From Edaphobacter lichenicola (GTDB lineage: Bacteria > Acidobacteriota > Terriglobia > Terriglobales > Acidobacteriaceae): a stretch of 64,000 nt of DNA. Below, piece by piece: positions 36,938 to 45,482 of this stretch. Both the position numbers and the translations under genes were made by a program. Location of the stretch: assembly GCF_025264645.1 (NCBI RefSeq), contig NZ_CP073696.1, positions 2,170,001-2,234,000 on the forward strand, given 5' to 3'. Below the pieces are notes generated by a model. It had not been told where the DNA came from, made no database searches, and saw only the letters and a list, made by a program, of their open reading frames with translations. Every line of letters starts with the position of its first letter. Position 1 is the stretch's first letter.

Positions 36938-37096
36938 CGGCAAATCTCCTTGTCTGATTCAGACTTCTTAAGTGTATGCGCCTGCCACCGCTCCGGCAAG
37001 CCCTGATTGTATAGATGCATGGCCGCCCCTTCCGATTCAACCCTCCAAAAGATACAAAGCCTCACCGCTTCCTGCTACCATCAGGCCCGTACCACC

Positions 37097-37270
37097 ATGA
37101 AACTCCTCCTGCTTATCTCGAACGCCTTCATCAACACCATGGGCATCACCCAGCCTTCGCCGAAGGCCGCGAACCGCGCCGCCTGGTTCATCGTCATCAT
37201 GCTCGCGGCCGTCATCGCCGTCGTCGCCACCATCGCAGCTCTGGCGATCCATTGGGCCTCTCACCGCTAG
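37097..37270 (+). CDS. Small membrane protein
   Basis: A 57-residue protein is predicted from the ATG at 37097 (MKLLLLISNAFINTMG). It has one clear membrane helix (WFIVIMLAAVIAVVATIAALAI) and the short C-terminus HWASHR. An in-frame upstream extension to 37007 looks non-conserved and is not used. Function unknown; coding status is moderately supported by GC-rich third positions. Confidence 0.45.
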   Translation: MKLLLLISNAFINTMGITQPSPKAANRAAWFIVIMLAAVIAVVATIAALAIHWASHR

Positions 37271-37431
37271 ATTTTGCCCGTTACAACCTGGTTCCCCCTC
37301 CCAAAAAGGCTTTTTATTGCCAAATACAGGGCGTATCATTGCCGCAGACGGCCCATTACCAAAGAAACTACAGTCCGGTAACCTGGACCGCCCAAAAAAC
37401 GTCGGCCCTGTTACAGGGCGGAGGAACCGCT

Positions 37432-37704
37432 ATGAGCGCTTTACCTGTTCTCCTAATTGTCTGGGCGGTATTCGCAGCCTGTTTCCTCGCGCTACTTGCC
37501 TACAAGGGACAGCTCACCCGCTACGAAGAGGACCAACTGTTCCTCAATGAAACCCTCTCCCACGAACAGCAGGTTCAGTCGGAGATCGTCCGCAAAGTCA
37601 ACCGGATAGCACCCTTTGTCCGCGTATTTGGCGTCGCCGCAGCCGTCATGACCGCCGGCATCGTCGGCATCTTCACCTACGACGCCTGGCAGCATCTTCG
37701 GTAG
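37432..37704 (+). CDS. Small two-helix membrane protein
   Basis: From the ATG at 37432, preceded by GGAGGAA, a 90-residue protein reads MSALPVLLIVWAVFAACFLALLAYKGQ. A charged coiled-coil middle follows (TRYEEDQLFLNETLSHEQQVQSEIVRKVN), then a second membrane helix (VFGVAAAVMTAGIVGIFTY). A GCCCTG/CAGGGC hairpin (37405-37419) adjoins the ribosome site. I do not recognise the family; similar small proteins are common in acidobacteria. Confidence 0.7.
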   Translation: MSALPVLLIVWAVFAACFLALLAYKGQLTRYEEDQLFLNETLSHEQQVQSEIVRKVNRIAPFVRVFGVAAAVMTAGIVGIFTYDAWQHLR

Positions 37705-37721
37705 ATCCTTCAAGAGGATCT
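37703..37721 (+). terminator. Weak stem-loop at the end of the small membrane protein gene
   Basis: AGATCCT and AGGATCT form a 7-bp stem with a TCAAG loop that overlaps the stop codon. No T-run follows, so termination activity is uncertain. Confidence 0.35.
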
Positions 37722-37852
37722 AGATTCGCACAGTTGGTCTGACTTCAGCCTTTGCGATCTGCCGCACCACCAGAACTTAATCGATGAGCCTTCACCGGGA
37801 AGCAGCAAATTCGCTCTCCCAGGGGAAGGCTCTCGTCGTTCTGCCGCGAAGC

Positions 37853-39313
37853 CTAAGCGTTGTACGTCGATGAAGAGGTCTTCCCACCGCGTCCTGTCCA
37901 GTTCGTATGGAAGAACTCGCCGCGCGGCTTATCGATGCGCTCATACGTGTGCGCTCCAAAGAAGTCGCGTTGCGCCTGAAGCAGGTTCGCGGGCAGCCGC
38001 TCCGTTCGGTAACCATCATAGAAAGCCAGCGCCGTGGAAAACGCCGGCATCGGCACACCAATCTCGATTGCGTGAATGATCGCCTTTCTCCACGACCACT
38101 GGAATTTGTTCAGCACATCGGAGAAGAACTGATCCATCAGCAGATTCTGCAGCTTCGGGTCCTTATCGAAGGCCGCCTTGATGTCGCCCAGGAACACGCT
38201 CCGAATGATGCAGCCGCCCCTCCACATCAGCGCGATGCCGCCCATATTCAGATTCCACTTCTGCTCTTTCTCCACCGCGCGTAGCAACATGTAGCCTTGC
38301 GCGTAGCTAATCATCTTCGAACAATAAAGGGCGCGCCGAACGTCCTCAATAAACTCTTTCTTCTCCGAAATCGTCAGCACCTTCTTCGGCCCCTGCAACA
38401 CCTTCGAAGCCGCAACACGCTCATCCTTCAGCGCCGACAGGCAACGCGCAAACACGCTCTCGCCGATCAACGTCACCGGCATCCCAAGATCCAGCGCCGA
38501 GATCGCCGTCCACTTCCCTGTTCCCTTCTGCCCTGCGGTATCCAGAATCTTGTCGAGCATGGGCGTGCCGTCGTCGTCCTTCTTCGCAAAGATCGTCGCC
38601 GAGATCTCAATCAAATAACTATCGAGCTCACCCTTGTTCCACTCCGTAAACACATCATGGAACTGATCCGCAGTCAGCCCCAGACCATCCTTCAACAACT
38701 GATACGCCTCGCAGATCAGTTGAATATCGCCATACTCAATCCCGTTGTGCACCATCTTCACGTAGTGCCCTGCACCATCTTCCCCAACCCAGTCGCAGCA
38801 GGGAGTTCCATCCTCCACCTTCGCCGCAATCGCCTGAAAGATCTCTTTCACGTGAGGCCACGCAGCGGGATTTCCCCCCGGCATAATCGAAGGGCCAAAC
38901 CGCGCACCCTCTTCTCCACCCGAAACACCGGTGCCAATAAATAAGATGCCTTTCTTCGCTAGCTCCTTCGTCCGGCGATTCGTATCGGTAAACAATGAGT
39001 TCCCACCATCAATCAGGATGTCGCCCTTCTCCAGATAGGGCAGCACATGTTCAATCGTCTGATCGACAACCTCGCCCGCCTTCACCATCAACATCACGCG
39101 GCGTGGCAGCTTCAACGACTCGCACAGCTCCTTCGCTGAGTGCGTTCCAACCACCTTCGTTCCCTTGGCCTCATCACTTAGAAACTCGTCGACCTTGGAG
39201 GTCGTGCGGTTGAACACCGCAACCTTGTACCCGTGGTCGTTCATATTCAGCACAAGGTTCTGGCCCATCACAGCCAGTCCAATTAATCCGATATCGCAAC
39301 TTGCCTCTGCCAT
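37853..39313 (-). CDS. gnd: 6-phosphogluconate dehydrogenase (decarboxylating)
   Basis: The 486-residue enzyme oxidises 6-phosphogluconate to ribulose 5-phosphate in the pentose phosphate pathway. The NADP-binding GLAVMGQNLVLNMNDHG is near the N-terminus and FNRT follows. The active site is shown by IGTGVSGGEEGARFGPSIMPGG and GAGHYVKMVHNGIEYGDIQ, and the C-terminus has the RDFFGAHTYERIDKPRGEFFHTNW signature. The length is that of the long homodimeric form. The ATG at 39313 is chosen over an upstream in-frame extension. Confidence 0.96.
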   Translation of the reverse strand: MAEASCDIGLIGLAVMGQNLVLNMNDHGYKVAVFNRTTSKVDEFLSDEAKGTKVVGTHSAKELCESLKLPRRVMLMVKAGEVVDQTIEHVLPYLEKGDILIDGGNSLFTDTNRRTKELAKKGILFIGTGVSGGEEGARFGPSIMPGGNPAAWPHVKEIFQAIAAKVEDGTPCCDWVGEDGAGHYVKMVHNGIEYGDIQLICEAYQLLKDGLGLTADQFHDVFTEWNKGELDSYLIEISATIFAKKDDDGTPMLDKILDTAGQKGTGKWTAISALDLGMPVTLIGESVFARCLSALKDERVAASKVLQGPKKVLTISEKKEFIEDVRRALYCSKMISYAQGYMLLRAVEKEQKWNLNMGGIALMWRGGCIIRSVFLGDIKAAFDKDPKLQNLLMDQFFSDVLNKFQWSWRKAIIHAIEIGVPMPAFSTALAFYDGYRTERLPANLLQAQRDFFGAHTYERIDKPRGEFFHTNWTGRGGKTSSSTYNA

Positions 39314-39499
39314 CGCATATCTCCACAGCGGCCCCGTCAGGAGCATCGCAAACGAACGTTGAATCACTCGCCATCATTCAAATGGCGCCACTACGAGTGA
39401 CTTTTCTATCACACGCCAGCGACGTTAAGATAGACGCGCCCTGCGCGCCACGCGGTCGAAAAAGAGATGCCATCGAGCCTGTGCATCGCCAAAAGAAAA

Positions 39500-39519
39500 G
39501 CCCCGGCAACAACCGGGGC
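39500..39519 (-). terminator. Terminator after the amine oxidase/RidA genes
   Basis: GCCCCGG and CCGGGGC form a perfect 7-bp stem with a CAACAA loop. Leftward it is followed by TTTTCTTTT, rightward by CTTTT, so it may work in both directions. It lies 40 bases past the exported RidA gene. Confidence 0.75.
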
Positions 39520-39558
39520 CTTTTCACGACATACTTTCACTCCTTGCTGCAAGAAAAT

Positions 39559-40053
39559 TCACTTCCCTTTCACAGCAATAACCTCAATCTCAACCAGCGC
39601 CCAGGGAGCCGCTAACGCTGCAACCTGAAATGCACTCCGCGCAGGCTTATTGGGTTGATCCTTCGTGCCGAAGAATTGGGTATAAGACGCCTGCAGACCA
39701 GCAAAATCCAGCTTATTCCCCTTGTCCGGATCCCCCGCTAGAAACACGGTCATCTTCACCACATCTTTCATATCCAGCCCCTGCTCTTTCAGCAAAGCCT
39801 GAATCTTGTTCAATGCGCTCAGCGACTGCGTCTTGGTGTCTCCATACACAGCAGCCGTTCCCTTCGCCTCATCCGCCGGCGTCACGGGAGAAGCAAGCTG
39901 ACCACTCAGATAAAGCGTGTCACCTGCCCACACACCATTCGCAATAGGAGACTTTTCATTCGGCTGAAGATGCTTCACCACGACCTGGCCCTGCATCGCA
40001 CACGCAACAGCCATCAACGCCGCCGCCATCACACCTTGCTTCATCGTCATCAT
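39559..40053 (-). CDS. RidA-family protein with signal peptide
   Basis: The protein has the YjgF/YER057c/UK114 (RidA) fold: NGVWAGDTLYLSGQLASPV, then TKTQSLSALNKIQALLKEQGLDMKDVVKMTVFLAGD and ARSAFQVAALAAPWALVEIEVIAVKG. The catalytic Arg of imine deaminases corresponds to the Arg in PARSAFQV. An N-terminal signal peptide (MKQGVMAAALMAVACAMQ) predicts export, unusual for this family. Several ATGs near 40053-40044 follow AGGGAGAGA, so the exact start is ambiguous. It lies five bases after the Tat-exported amine oxidase gene and is surely co-transcribed. Confidence 0.88.
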   Translation of the reverse strand: MMTMKQGVMAAALMAVACAMQGQVVVKHLQPNEKSPIANGVWAGDTLYLSGQLASPVTPADEAKGTAAVYGDTKTQSLSALNKIQALLKEQGLDMKDVVKMTVFLAGDPDKGNKLDFAGLQASYTQFFGTKDQPNKPARSAFQVAALAAPWALVEIEVIAVKGK

Positions 40054-40073
40054 TCTCTCCCTGTCCACAATCG

Positions 40074-41660
40074 TCAGCTCATCACCGCGCCGGCAGGATC
40101 ACCCGATAACTTCGCCATCTTCACTTTGTCCGAGATCATCCCGACCGCACGACGCCCACTCATCGCCGCACCCTCCTGCCAGCCAACGATGTGGCTTGCG
40201 GTATCACCGGCAAAGTAGATCGGACCATCCGCCTGAATGATCGTGTCATAGCCACTCTTCCCGCCGCCGTAGCTGTTGATCCACGAGCCCTCATTCCACG
40301 GCACGCGGCTCCATCCGCAGAACACAGGATTCTTCAGCTCGTTCCCATGCCCCGGGTGCAGCTTCTCAATTGAAGCTCTCGAAGCTTCAAGCTTCTGCGC
40401 AAGCGTCAGATCATAAAACGGAGTGCCCAACTCATCCGAATAACCCGACACCACTACGCCGGTCGGATGCATCAACCGCGATGACGGATACCAGATTGGA
40501 CTCGGCCCCTCCATCAGATACGACAGGCCGCCATAGATGTTGTAATCCTGCTCCCAGAACCTTCTGCTCTCCCACGCAATCTTGTACGCGCCGCCCATCG
40601 TGCTCTCGTCCACTACCGTCTTGAAGGGCTTCGACAGATCGTTCGGGATCTTCTTCAGCATCGAAAACGGAATAGCGATAATGCAATACGAAGCCTCCAC
40701 CTGCTTCGTCGCGCCGCCCTGCGTATACGACACGCGAACGCCCTTCGTCGTCTTGCGAATCTCTGTCACCGGCGAATTGAACTGCACCACCGGACCCAGC
40801 GCCTTCGCAAACGCATACGGTATCCGGTCCATCCCACCCACTGGCTGCATCATCGTCGCCTGCCAGTCCCACGCCTCTTCGACAAACAGGTCGTCCCAGA
40901 AGTTCTCATCCAGCAACACCCGCATATCCATTGGCGTATCATCGACGCCCGCCTGAGTCCCCGCCCCCGGCGGCGTCTTATATCCTGCCCTATCCGAACC
41001 CACATACGCGCCCTTATCATCCAGCGGCCCGTAGATCTTCAGAAACGCCGTCATCCGTTCGCGATCTTCTTTGCTCAGCTCCGCATCCAGTGAGCCATGC
41101 GCAATACACTTTGAAAGCAACTCCGACACATGCCCCCGCGTATCGTTGATCGCCTTCCGCTGTGGCACCGGCTTCCCACCATTCGCTGAGTCATTCTGCA
41201 GCAGCGTGGAGCGCGACGTATTAACCTCCACCTCCAGCGGAATGCCCAGCTCCCTACAATAGCCCAGCATCGTCCAATGGACGCTCGGCAGCCGCGCCGG
41301 GCCAAGGTTCTGGTAGTTTCCTTCTTCCCATTGAATCGGCTGCTTGCTCCCGTCGCAGAAGCAGACCTCGGTGCCGTTTCGTCCCGTCCAATTGCGTCCA
41401 CCTGGCCGCGCGCTAGCCTCCAACAGCGTCACATCGTACCCCAGCTTCTGCAGCTCATAGGCTGAAACCAGCCCGCCAATTCCACCACCCAGCACCACTA
41501 CCTTAACGCCCTTGCCCGACCCGGCCGCTGCCTGGATCGTCTCCGCCTGCGCCCCCTTCATTGGGACCAGCCCCAACGACTGCATCGTTGCAAAAGCAGC
41601 ACTGTAGCCGCCAACCTGTCCTACACGCATCAAAAAGTTGCGTCGGGAGATCCCCATCAA
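40074..41660 (-). CDS. Tat-exported flavin monoamine oxidase family protein
   Basis: A twin-arginine signal (ISRRNFLMRVG) precedes the dinucleotide-binding VVVLGGGIGGLVSAYELQKLGYDVTLLEAS, the GG-doublet region RPGGRNWTGRNG, and the C-terminal FAD motif IYFAGDTASHIVGWQEGAAMSGRRAVG. This is the flavin amine oxidase/L-amino-acid oxidase architecture at normal length (528 residues). It should oxidise a primary amine or amino acid to an imine, releasing H2O2, in the periplasm. The neighbouring exported RidA could hydrolyse the imine. Confidence 0.92.
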   Translation of the reverse strand: MMGISRRNFLMRVGQVGGYSAAFATMQSLGLVPMKGAQAETIQAAAGSGKGVKVVVLGGGIGGLVSAYELQKLGYDVTLLEASARPGGRNWTGRNGTEVCFCDGSKQPIQWEEGNYQNLGPARLPSVHWTMLGYCRELGIPLEVEVNTSRSTLLQNDSANGGKPVPQRKAINDTRGHVSELLSKCIAHGSLDAELSKEDRERMTAFLKIYGPLDDKGAYVGSDRAGYKTPPGAGTQAGVDDTPMDMRVLLDENFWDDLFVEEAWDWQATMMQPVGGMDRIPYAFAKALGPVVQFNSPVTEIRKTTKGVRVSYTQGGATKQVEASYCIIAIPFSMLKKIPNDLSKPFKTVVDESTMGGAYKIAWESRRFWEQDYNIYGGLSYLMEGPSPIWYPSSRLMHPTGVVVSGYSDELGTPFYDLTLAQKLEASRASIEKLHPGHGNELKNPVFCGWSRVPWNEGSWINSYGGGKSGYDTIIQADGPIYFAGDTASHIVGWQEGAAMSGRRAVGMISDKVKMAKLSGDPAGAVMS

Positions 41661-42027
41661 GCCACCTCTTTCTTCGATGAATTCAAATCCAATGCAATTG
41701 CAAGAGACGAACAGTCTGAAAGCGTTTAAAGGTATGCAACTCCGCCAAGACGCCGCGGAAACCGCATATCTGGAAGCAATGGGAACGACTAAAACTGGAT
41801 TTTGAAAAGTTGTGTTTACTCTATCGCAAAACCGTGTGCCAGTCAGTTTATTTCAAAGACACACATTGCTGAATCTGGACAAAGGATGGACGAGCGTCAT
41901 CGTCAGAGAGGCAACTCACCACATATCGAGATCAACGTCGAATCATCTTGCAGCAAAGTCTTTACAAAATGCGAGGCAACGGAAGCCCCCGCAACGTTAT
42001 AAGATAACGCCTAACGAGTGAGGTTTT
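41661..42027. other. Intergenic region with an inverted repeat before 42028
   Basis: No convincing gene was found in these 367 bases, which are richer in A/T than the surrounding genes. CGTTAT-AAG-ATAACG (41995-42009) is a 15-bp inverted repeat 19 bases before the start of the next gene and could be an operator. The upstream part should contain the promoter of the divergent amine oxidase gene. Confidence 0.4.
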
Positions 42028-43227
42028 ATGGCCACATCAGCTGCCTCTGCACATCTCCCTCACGCCCGCGCGCTCGGGCAAGTCACCACGCAAGCCGCAA
42101 CCGTCCCCTGGTACGCCTGGTGCGGTGCGCTCGCCGTCACCTCCGCCACAATCGGAGGAGCATGGGACGTCTCCTGGCATCGATCCATCGGCCGCGACAC
42201 CTTCTGGACACCGGCCCACATGGCCATCTACGCCTGCGGAGTTCTTGCCGCCATCATCTGCGGCTACCTCATCCTCTCCTACACCTTCGGAAGCTCCGAG
42301 AAGCTCAAGGCCGCATCCGTCAGCGTGCTTGGCTTCCGCGCCCCACTTGGCGCCTTCATCGCCGCCTGGGGCGGCATCGCCATGATCACCTCTGCGCCAT
42401 TCGATAACTGGTGGCACGCAGCCTACGGTCTCGACGTCAAAATCGTAAGCCCGCCCCACACGCTGCTCATTCTCGGCATCCGATGCGTCGGCGTCGGCGT
42501 GCTCTTCCTCATCCTCGCCGCGATGAACCGCATCGCATCAGAAAATTCGCAACCGGAGCAGGCATACAAGACCCTTCAGCGCCTCTTCCTCTACGTTGGC
42601 GGTCTTATCGTAGGCGGCCAGATGTTCTTCCTGCTTGAGTTCACCTGGCGTGGCCACCTCCACTCGGTACAACCCTACGTCGCCATCGCAATCGCGATCC
42701 CACTCGTCTTCGCGATTCTTTCGCAGGCCTCGCGCTATCGTTGGGCTGCAACGTACACCGCTGCGGTCTACACCATCTTCTCCATCGCTGAGATCCTTAT
42801 CCTTCCCCTCTTTCCCGCGCAGCCAAAACTTGGCCCTGTCTTCTATCCCGTCACCCACATGGTTCCGGCTGCATTTCCCATCCTTATCATCGCGCCGGCC
42901 ATCGCACTCGATCTCCTCTGGCAACGCGCCCGTACATGGAAGCCCTGGCAGATAGCACTCGCATCCGGCATCGTCTTCATTGCAGTACTTGCGATCGTCG
43001 AATGGCCCTTCGCCAGCTTCCTCATGACAAAGGCATCCCAGAATCGCTTCTTCGGAACGATGTACTTCGACTACGGCACCCGTCCCGAGTACACGCTGCC
43101 TCACTTTGTAAATCCCGACCAGGGATTCACACTCTTCGCCGGTCTGCTGCGTGCCGCCCTCTATGGCTCCATCGGCACATGGATCGGCTTGAGCTTCGGA
43201 CGCTGGATGCGGAGCGTGCAACGGTGA
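42028..43227 (+). CDS. Ten-helix membrane protein of unknown function
   Basis: This 399-residue protein has about ten membrane helices, beginning with WYAWCGALAVTSATIGGAWDVSWH. It carries several intramembrane or loop histidines (DVSWHRSIGRDTFWTPAHMAIY, PFDNWWHAAYGLDVKIVSPPHTLL, FTWRGHLHSVQPYV, PVTHMVPA), a pattern that suggests metal or haem binding. GTGAGG precedes the ATG. Its stop overlaps the GTG of the next gene (GTGA), so the two products probably act together. I do not recognise a named family. Confidence 0.75.
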   Translation: MATSAASAHLPHARALGQVTTQAATVPWYAWCGALAVTSATIGGAWDVSWHRSIGRDTFWTPAHMAIYACGVLAAIICGYLILSYTFGSSEKLKAASVSVLGFRAPLGAFIAAWGGIAMITSAPFDNWWHAAYGLDVKIVSPPHTLLILGIRCVGVGVLFLILAAMNRIASENSQPEQAYKTLQRLFLYVGGLIVGGQMFFLLEFTWRGHLHSVQPYVAIAIAIPLVFAILSQASRYRWAATYTAAVYTIFSIAEILILPLFPAQPKLGPVFYPVTHMVPAAFPILIIAPAIALDLLWQRARTWKPWQIALASGIVFIAVLAIVEWPFASFLMTKASQNRFFGTMYFDYGTRPEYTLPHFVNPDQGFTLFAGLLRAALYGSIGTWIGLSFGRWMRSVQR

Positions 43228-44711
43228 AGCTTCCGGCCCTCTTTCGCCTTACCGTTCTAATGCTCGTAGGTCTCTTCGTTGCCCCGCAGATCGCGCACGC
43301 ACACGTCGGTAGCAAAGATGTCTTTCAGCAGGTTGAAGCCGGCCCCTACAAACTCTTCGTCACCATCCGCATGCCGACCGTCATTCCCGGAGTAGCCACC
43401 GTCGAGGTGCGTTCCACCGGCGCTCCCATCAGCGGCATCAACATCACACCTCTTCCCATCACCGGTGAGGCGTCAAAGCATCCTCCAACGTCCGACCCCA
43501 TGAAGCCCTCTGCCGTCGACCACGCCTTCTACACCGGCAGTATCTGGATGATGGCCAGCGGCTCCTGGCAGGTTCGCTTCGAGATCGCTGGAGAAGCTGG
43601 CAATCAAACCGCCTCCGTTCCGGTTCCCGCCGTCGCCCTATCTACGCTCAAGATGCAGCGCGGCCTCGGCTTTACCCTCGCAATCCTCGGCCTCTTTCTG
43701 GTCGTGAGCATGGCTGGCATCGTTGCCGCAGCCGTTCGCGATGCTCGCCTCGAGCCCGGTGCAATCCCCTCCCCCAGCCGCAGGCGCCGCGCAATTATCG
43801 CAACGGTCGGCAGCCTGGCGTTCATGGGTCTCCTTATCTGGGGCGGTGCAACCTGGTGGAACGTCGAAGCCGCCAGCTACTCGCTGGATGTCTACCACCC
43901 TCTCACCGTCAACCCGGTGCTCAAAGGCAATCAGCTCGACCTCAACGTGCTCGCCTACGACGGCGGCGAGGATCGAATCTCACGCTCCAACAAGGACTTT
44001 CTGCCCGACCACGGCCACCTCATGCACCTCTATGCTATTCGTCAGCCGGAGATGGACGCAGTCTTCCATCTACACCCAGAGCTTGCCGGAAGTGGCGACT
44101 TCCGGTTGTCCCTGCCCGCCATGCCGGCCGGAGACTACAAGCTCTATGGCGATGTCGTCCACGCCAACGGCTTTCCCGAAACGCTCGTCTCCAACATCAC
44201 CATCCCTGCCGACATGCCAGGAGCCGCACCCGGCCCCGACGACGCCACCGCCCATCCTCAGCCACTCAGCAAGGGCCAACTCGGAGACTCGTACAAACTC
44301 CCCGATGGATTCGTGATGGTCTGGGATCGGCCTTCAACCATCACCGCAGATACCGCCTACGCCTTCCGCTTCCACCTGCTGGATCCCAGCGGCCAGCCGG
44401 CAACCAACATGCAACCCTACATGGGCATGGCAGGCCACGCAGCCTTCGTCAAAACCGACGGCTCCGTCTTCGCCCACACCCATCCGGACGGCTCCGCCCC
44501 AATGGCAGCTCTGGCTCTTGCTAACGGAGACGGCGCTATGCCCGCTGGAATGGACATGGGCGACATGGACATGAGCGGCCACGACAAGCCACTCTCGAAC
44601 ACGGTCGAGTTTCCCTACGGCTTCCCTTCTTCCGGCCGCTACCGCATCTTCGTTCAGATGAAGCACGGCGCGACCATCGAAACAGGCGCCTTCGACGTAA
44701 CAGTCCCCTGA
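43224..44711 (+). CDS. Exported FixH/YtkA-like membrane protein with His/Met-rich domains
   Basis: From the coupled GTG at 43224 the 495-residue product has a signal peptide (LMLVGLFVAPQIAHA), a YtkA/FixH-like beta domain (residues 20-125), and two membrane helices near 145-210. Two further beta domains follow, with DHGHLMHLYAIRQPEMDAVFHLHPE and MAGHAAFVKTDGSVFAHTHPDGSAPMA, and a Met-rich MDMGDMDMSGHDK. These His/Met clusters look like copper-binding sites. It probably handles copper or another soft metal outside the membrane together with the upstream polytopic protein; this is inference. Confidence 0.75.
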   Translation: MKLPALFRLTVLMLVGLFVAPQIAHAHVGSKDVFQQVEAGPYKLFVTIRMPTVIPGVATVEVRSTGAPISGINITPLPITGEASKHPPTSDPMKPSAVDHAFYTGSIWMMASGSWQVRFEIAGEAGNQTASVPVPAVALSTLKMQRGLGFTLAILGLFLVVSMAGIVAAAVRDARLEPGAIPSPSRRRRAIIATVGSLAFMGLLIWGGATWWNVEAASYSLDVYHPLTVNPVLKGNQLDLNVLAYDGGEDRISRSNKDFLPDHGHLMHLYAIRQPEMDAVFHLHPELAGSGDFRLSLPAMPAGDYKLYGDVVHANGFPETLVSNITIPADMPGAAPGPDDATAHPQPLSKGQLGDSYKLPDGFVMVWDRPSTITADTAYAFRFHLLDPSGQPATNMQPYMGMAGHAAFVKTDGSVFAHTHPDGSAPMAALALANGDGAMPAGMDMGDMDMSGHDKPLSNTVEFPYGFPSSGRYRIFVQMKHGATIETGAFDVTVP

Positions 44712-44733
44712 TTCGAGCTCGCGGGCTCGAATC
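44710..44733 (+). terminator. Stem-loop at the end of the FixH-like gene
   Basis: GATTCGAGC and GCTCGAATC form a perfect 9-bp stem with a TCGCGG loop that includes the last bases of the stop codon. No T-run follows. It separates this gene from the convergent RidA gene. Confidence 0.5.
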
Positions 44734-44743
44734 AGTTGAGGCC

Positions 44744-45121
44744 TTAGGCCTCGGCGATGGCCGCGATGGATACCCTCATACCGGGGACTCGGACTGGTAA
44801 CTTCGCGCCTTGCCGCGCAGGTGGGTTCTCCGGAAACCACCTCATCCACTCTTCATTCATTCCGGCAAAGTCTGCCTCTTCGAGAAGGATGACAGTGGCA
44901 CTCACCACCCGGTCGAGAGAAGAACCTGCGGCTTTGAGGATGGCCGACACATTCTCCAGGCACTGTCTGGTCTGCTCTTGGATCGTCTCCCCAATCTTCC
45001 CCGTGGCTGGATCTTGTGGCCCCGTGCCTGAGACGAACACAAGGCCGGCTGCCCGTACTGCTTGGCTGTACGTCGGCGGCGGAGCCGGAGCGTCAGACGT
45101 TCGAATGATGTCTCTTGCCAT
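44744..45121 (-). CDS. RidA-family protein (cytoplasmic)
   Basis: The 125-residue protein has the full RidA length: PPPTYSQAVRAAGLVFVSGTGPQDPATGKIG, then IQEQTRQCLENVSAILKAAGSSLDRVVSATVILLEEADF. The conserved C-terminal segment is ARQGAKLPVRVPGMRVSIAAIA. It lacks a signal peptide. In this paralogue the segment matching the usual PAR(T/S) motif is ARQGAKL, so classic 2-iminobutanoate deaminase activity is uncertain. GGGAGAG precedes the ATG. Confidence 0.88.
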   Translation of the reverse strand: MARDIIRTSDAPAPPPTYSQAVRAAGLVFVSGTGPQDPATGKIGETIQEQTRQCLENVSAILKAAGSSLDRVVSATVILLEEADFAGMNEEWMRWFPENPPARQGAKLPVRVPGMRVSIAAIAEA

Positions 45122-45337
45122 AAATCTCTCCCATGCCGAGTCGACACATCGGTTGCATTGTTCGAAACCTGATCTGATTCAGAAGCGTAGAGGCACCCGG
45201 AATCCTGTCAAGCCCCTAAACCATATAAGTGTTTACAACAAAACGGCTTACGAGTGGCGTATGAGTTATACCGATCACAATATAATGGATAGAGAAGCTT
45301 TGGAAGTGCCTGAATTTACAAGATTCAATTATCTGCA

Positions 45338-45392
45338 TGTAACCGGTTTAGAATCACATTTTTACCTGTAACCCGTTTAGAATCAAATTTTT
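45338..45392. repeat. Direct repeat pair in an A/T-rich intergenic region
   Basis: TGTAACCGGTTTAGAATCAC (start of copy 1, 45338-45363) recurs as TGTAACCCGTTTAGAATCAA (start of copy 2, 45367-45392). The 26-base units share 24 positions and are spaced 29 bases apart. They lie in the 361-base gap 45122-45482, which holds no convincing gene, only a 36-codon reading frame (45259-45369). Repeated TGT-starting ends occur in IS21-type elements, so an insertion-sequence end is possible, but no transposase is near. Confidence 0.5.
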
Positions 45393-45448
45393 GAAGGCAC
45401 TAAATTTCACAAGTTGATGAAAATAAGTCGTTTAACGAAGATGACCCC

Positions 45449-45474
45449 GGGGGGTGGGGTACAGAGGGGATGGG
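45449..45474 (+). other. Potential G-quadruplex motif
   Basis: Four runs of three or more G (45449-45454, 45456-45459, 45466-45469, 45472-45474) with loops of 1, 6 and 2 bases satisfy the G-quadruplex rule on the plus strand. It sits nine bases past the stop of the nickel transporter-like gene, whose transcript carries the C-rich complement. Any role is speculative. Confidence 0.4.
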
Positions 45475-45482
45475 AACTTCGT

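Noticed and set aside
37015-37431. Upstream in-frame extension of the 90-residue membrane protein
   Set aside because: The extension is His/Arg-rich shadow sequence over another small gene; the ATG with GGAGGAA is the better start.
42936-43223. Upstream in-frame extension of the FixH-like gene
   Set aside because: It overlaps the ten-helix gene out of frame; the GTG in the GTGA overlap begins a clear signal peptide.
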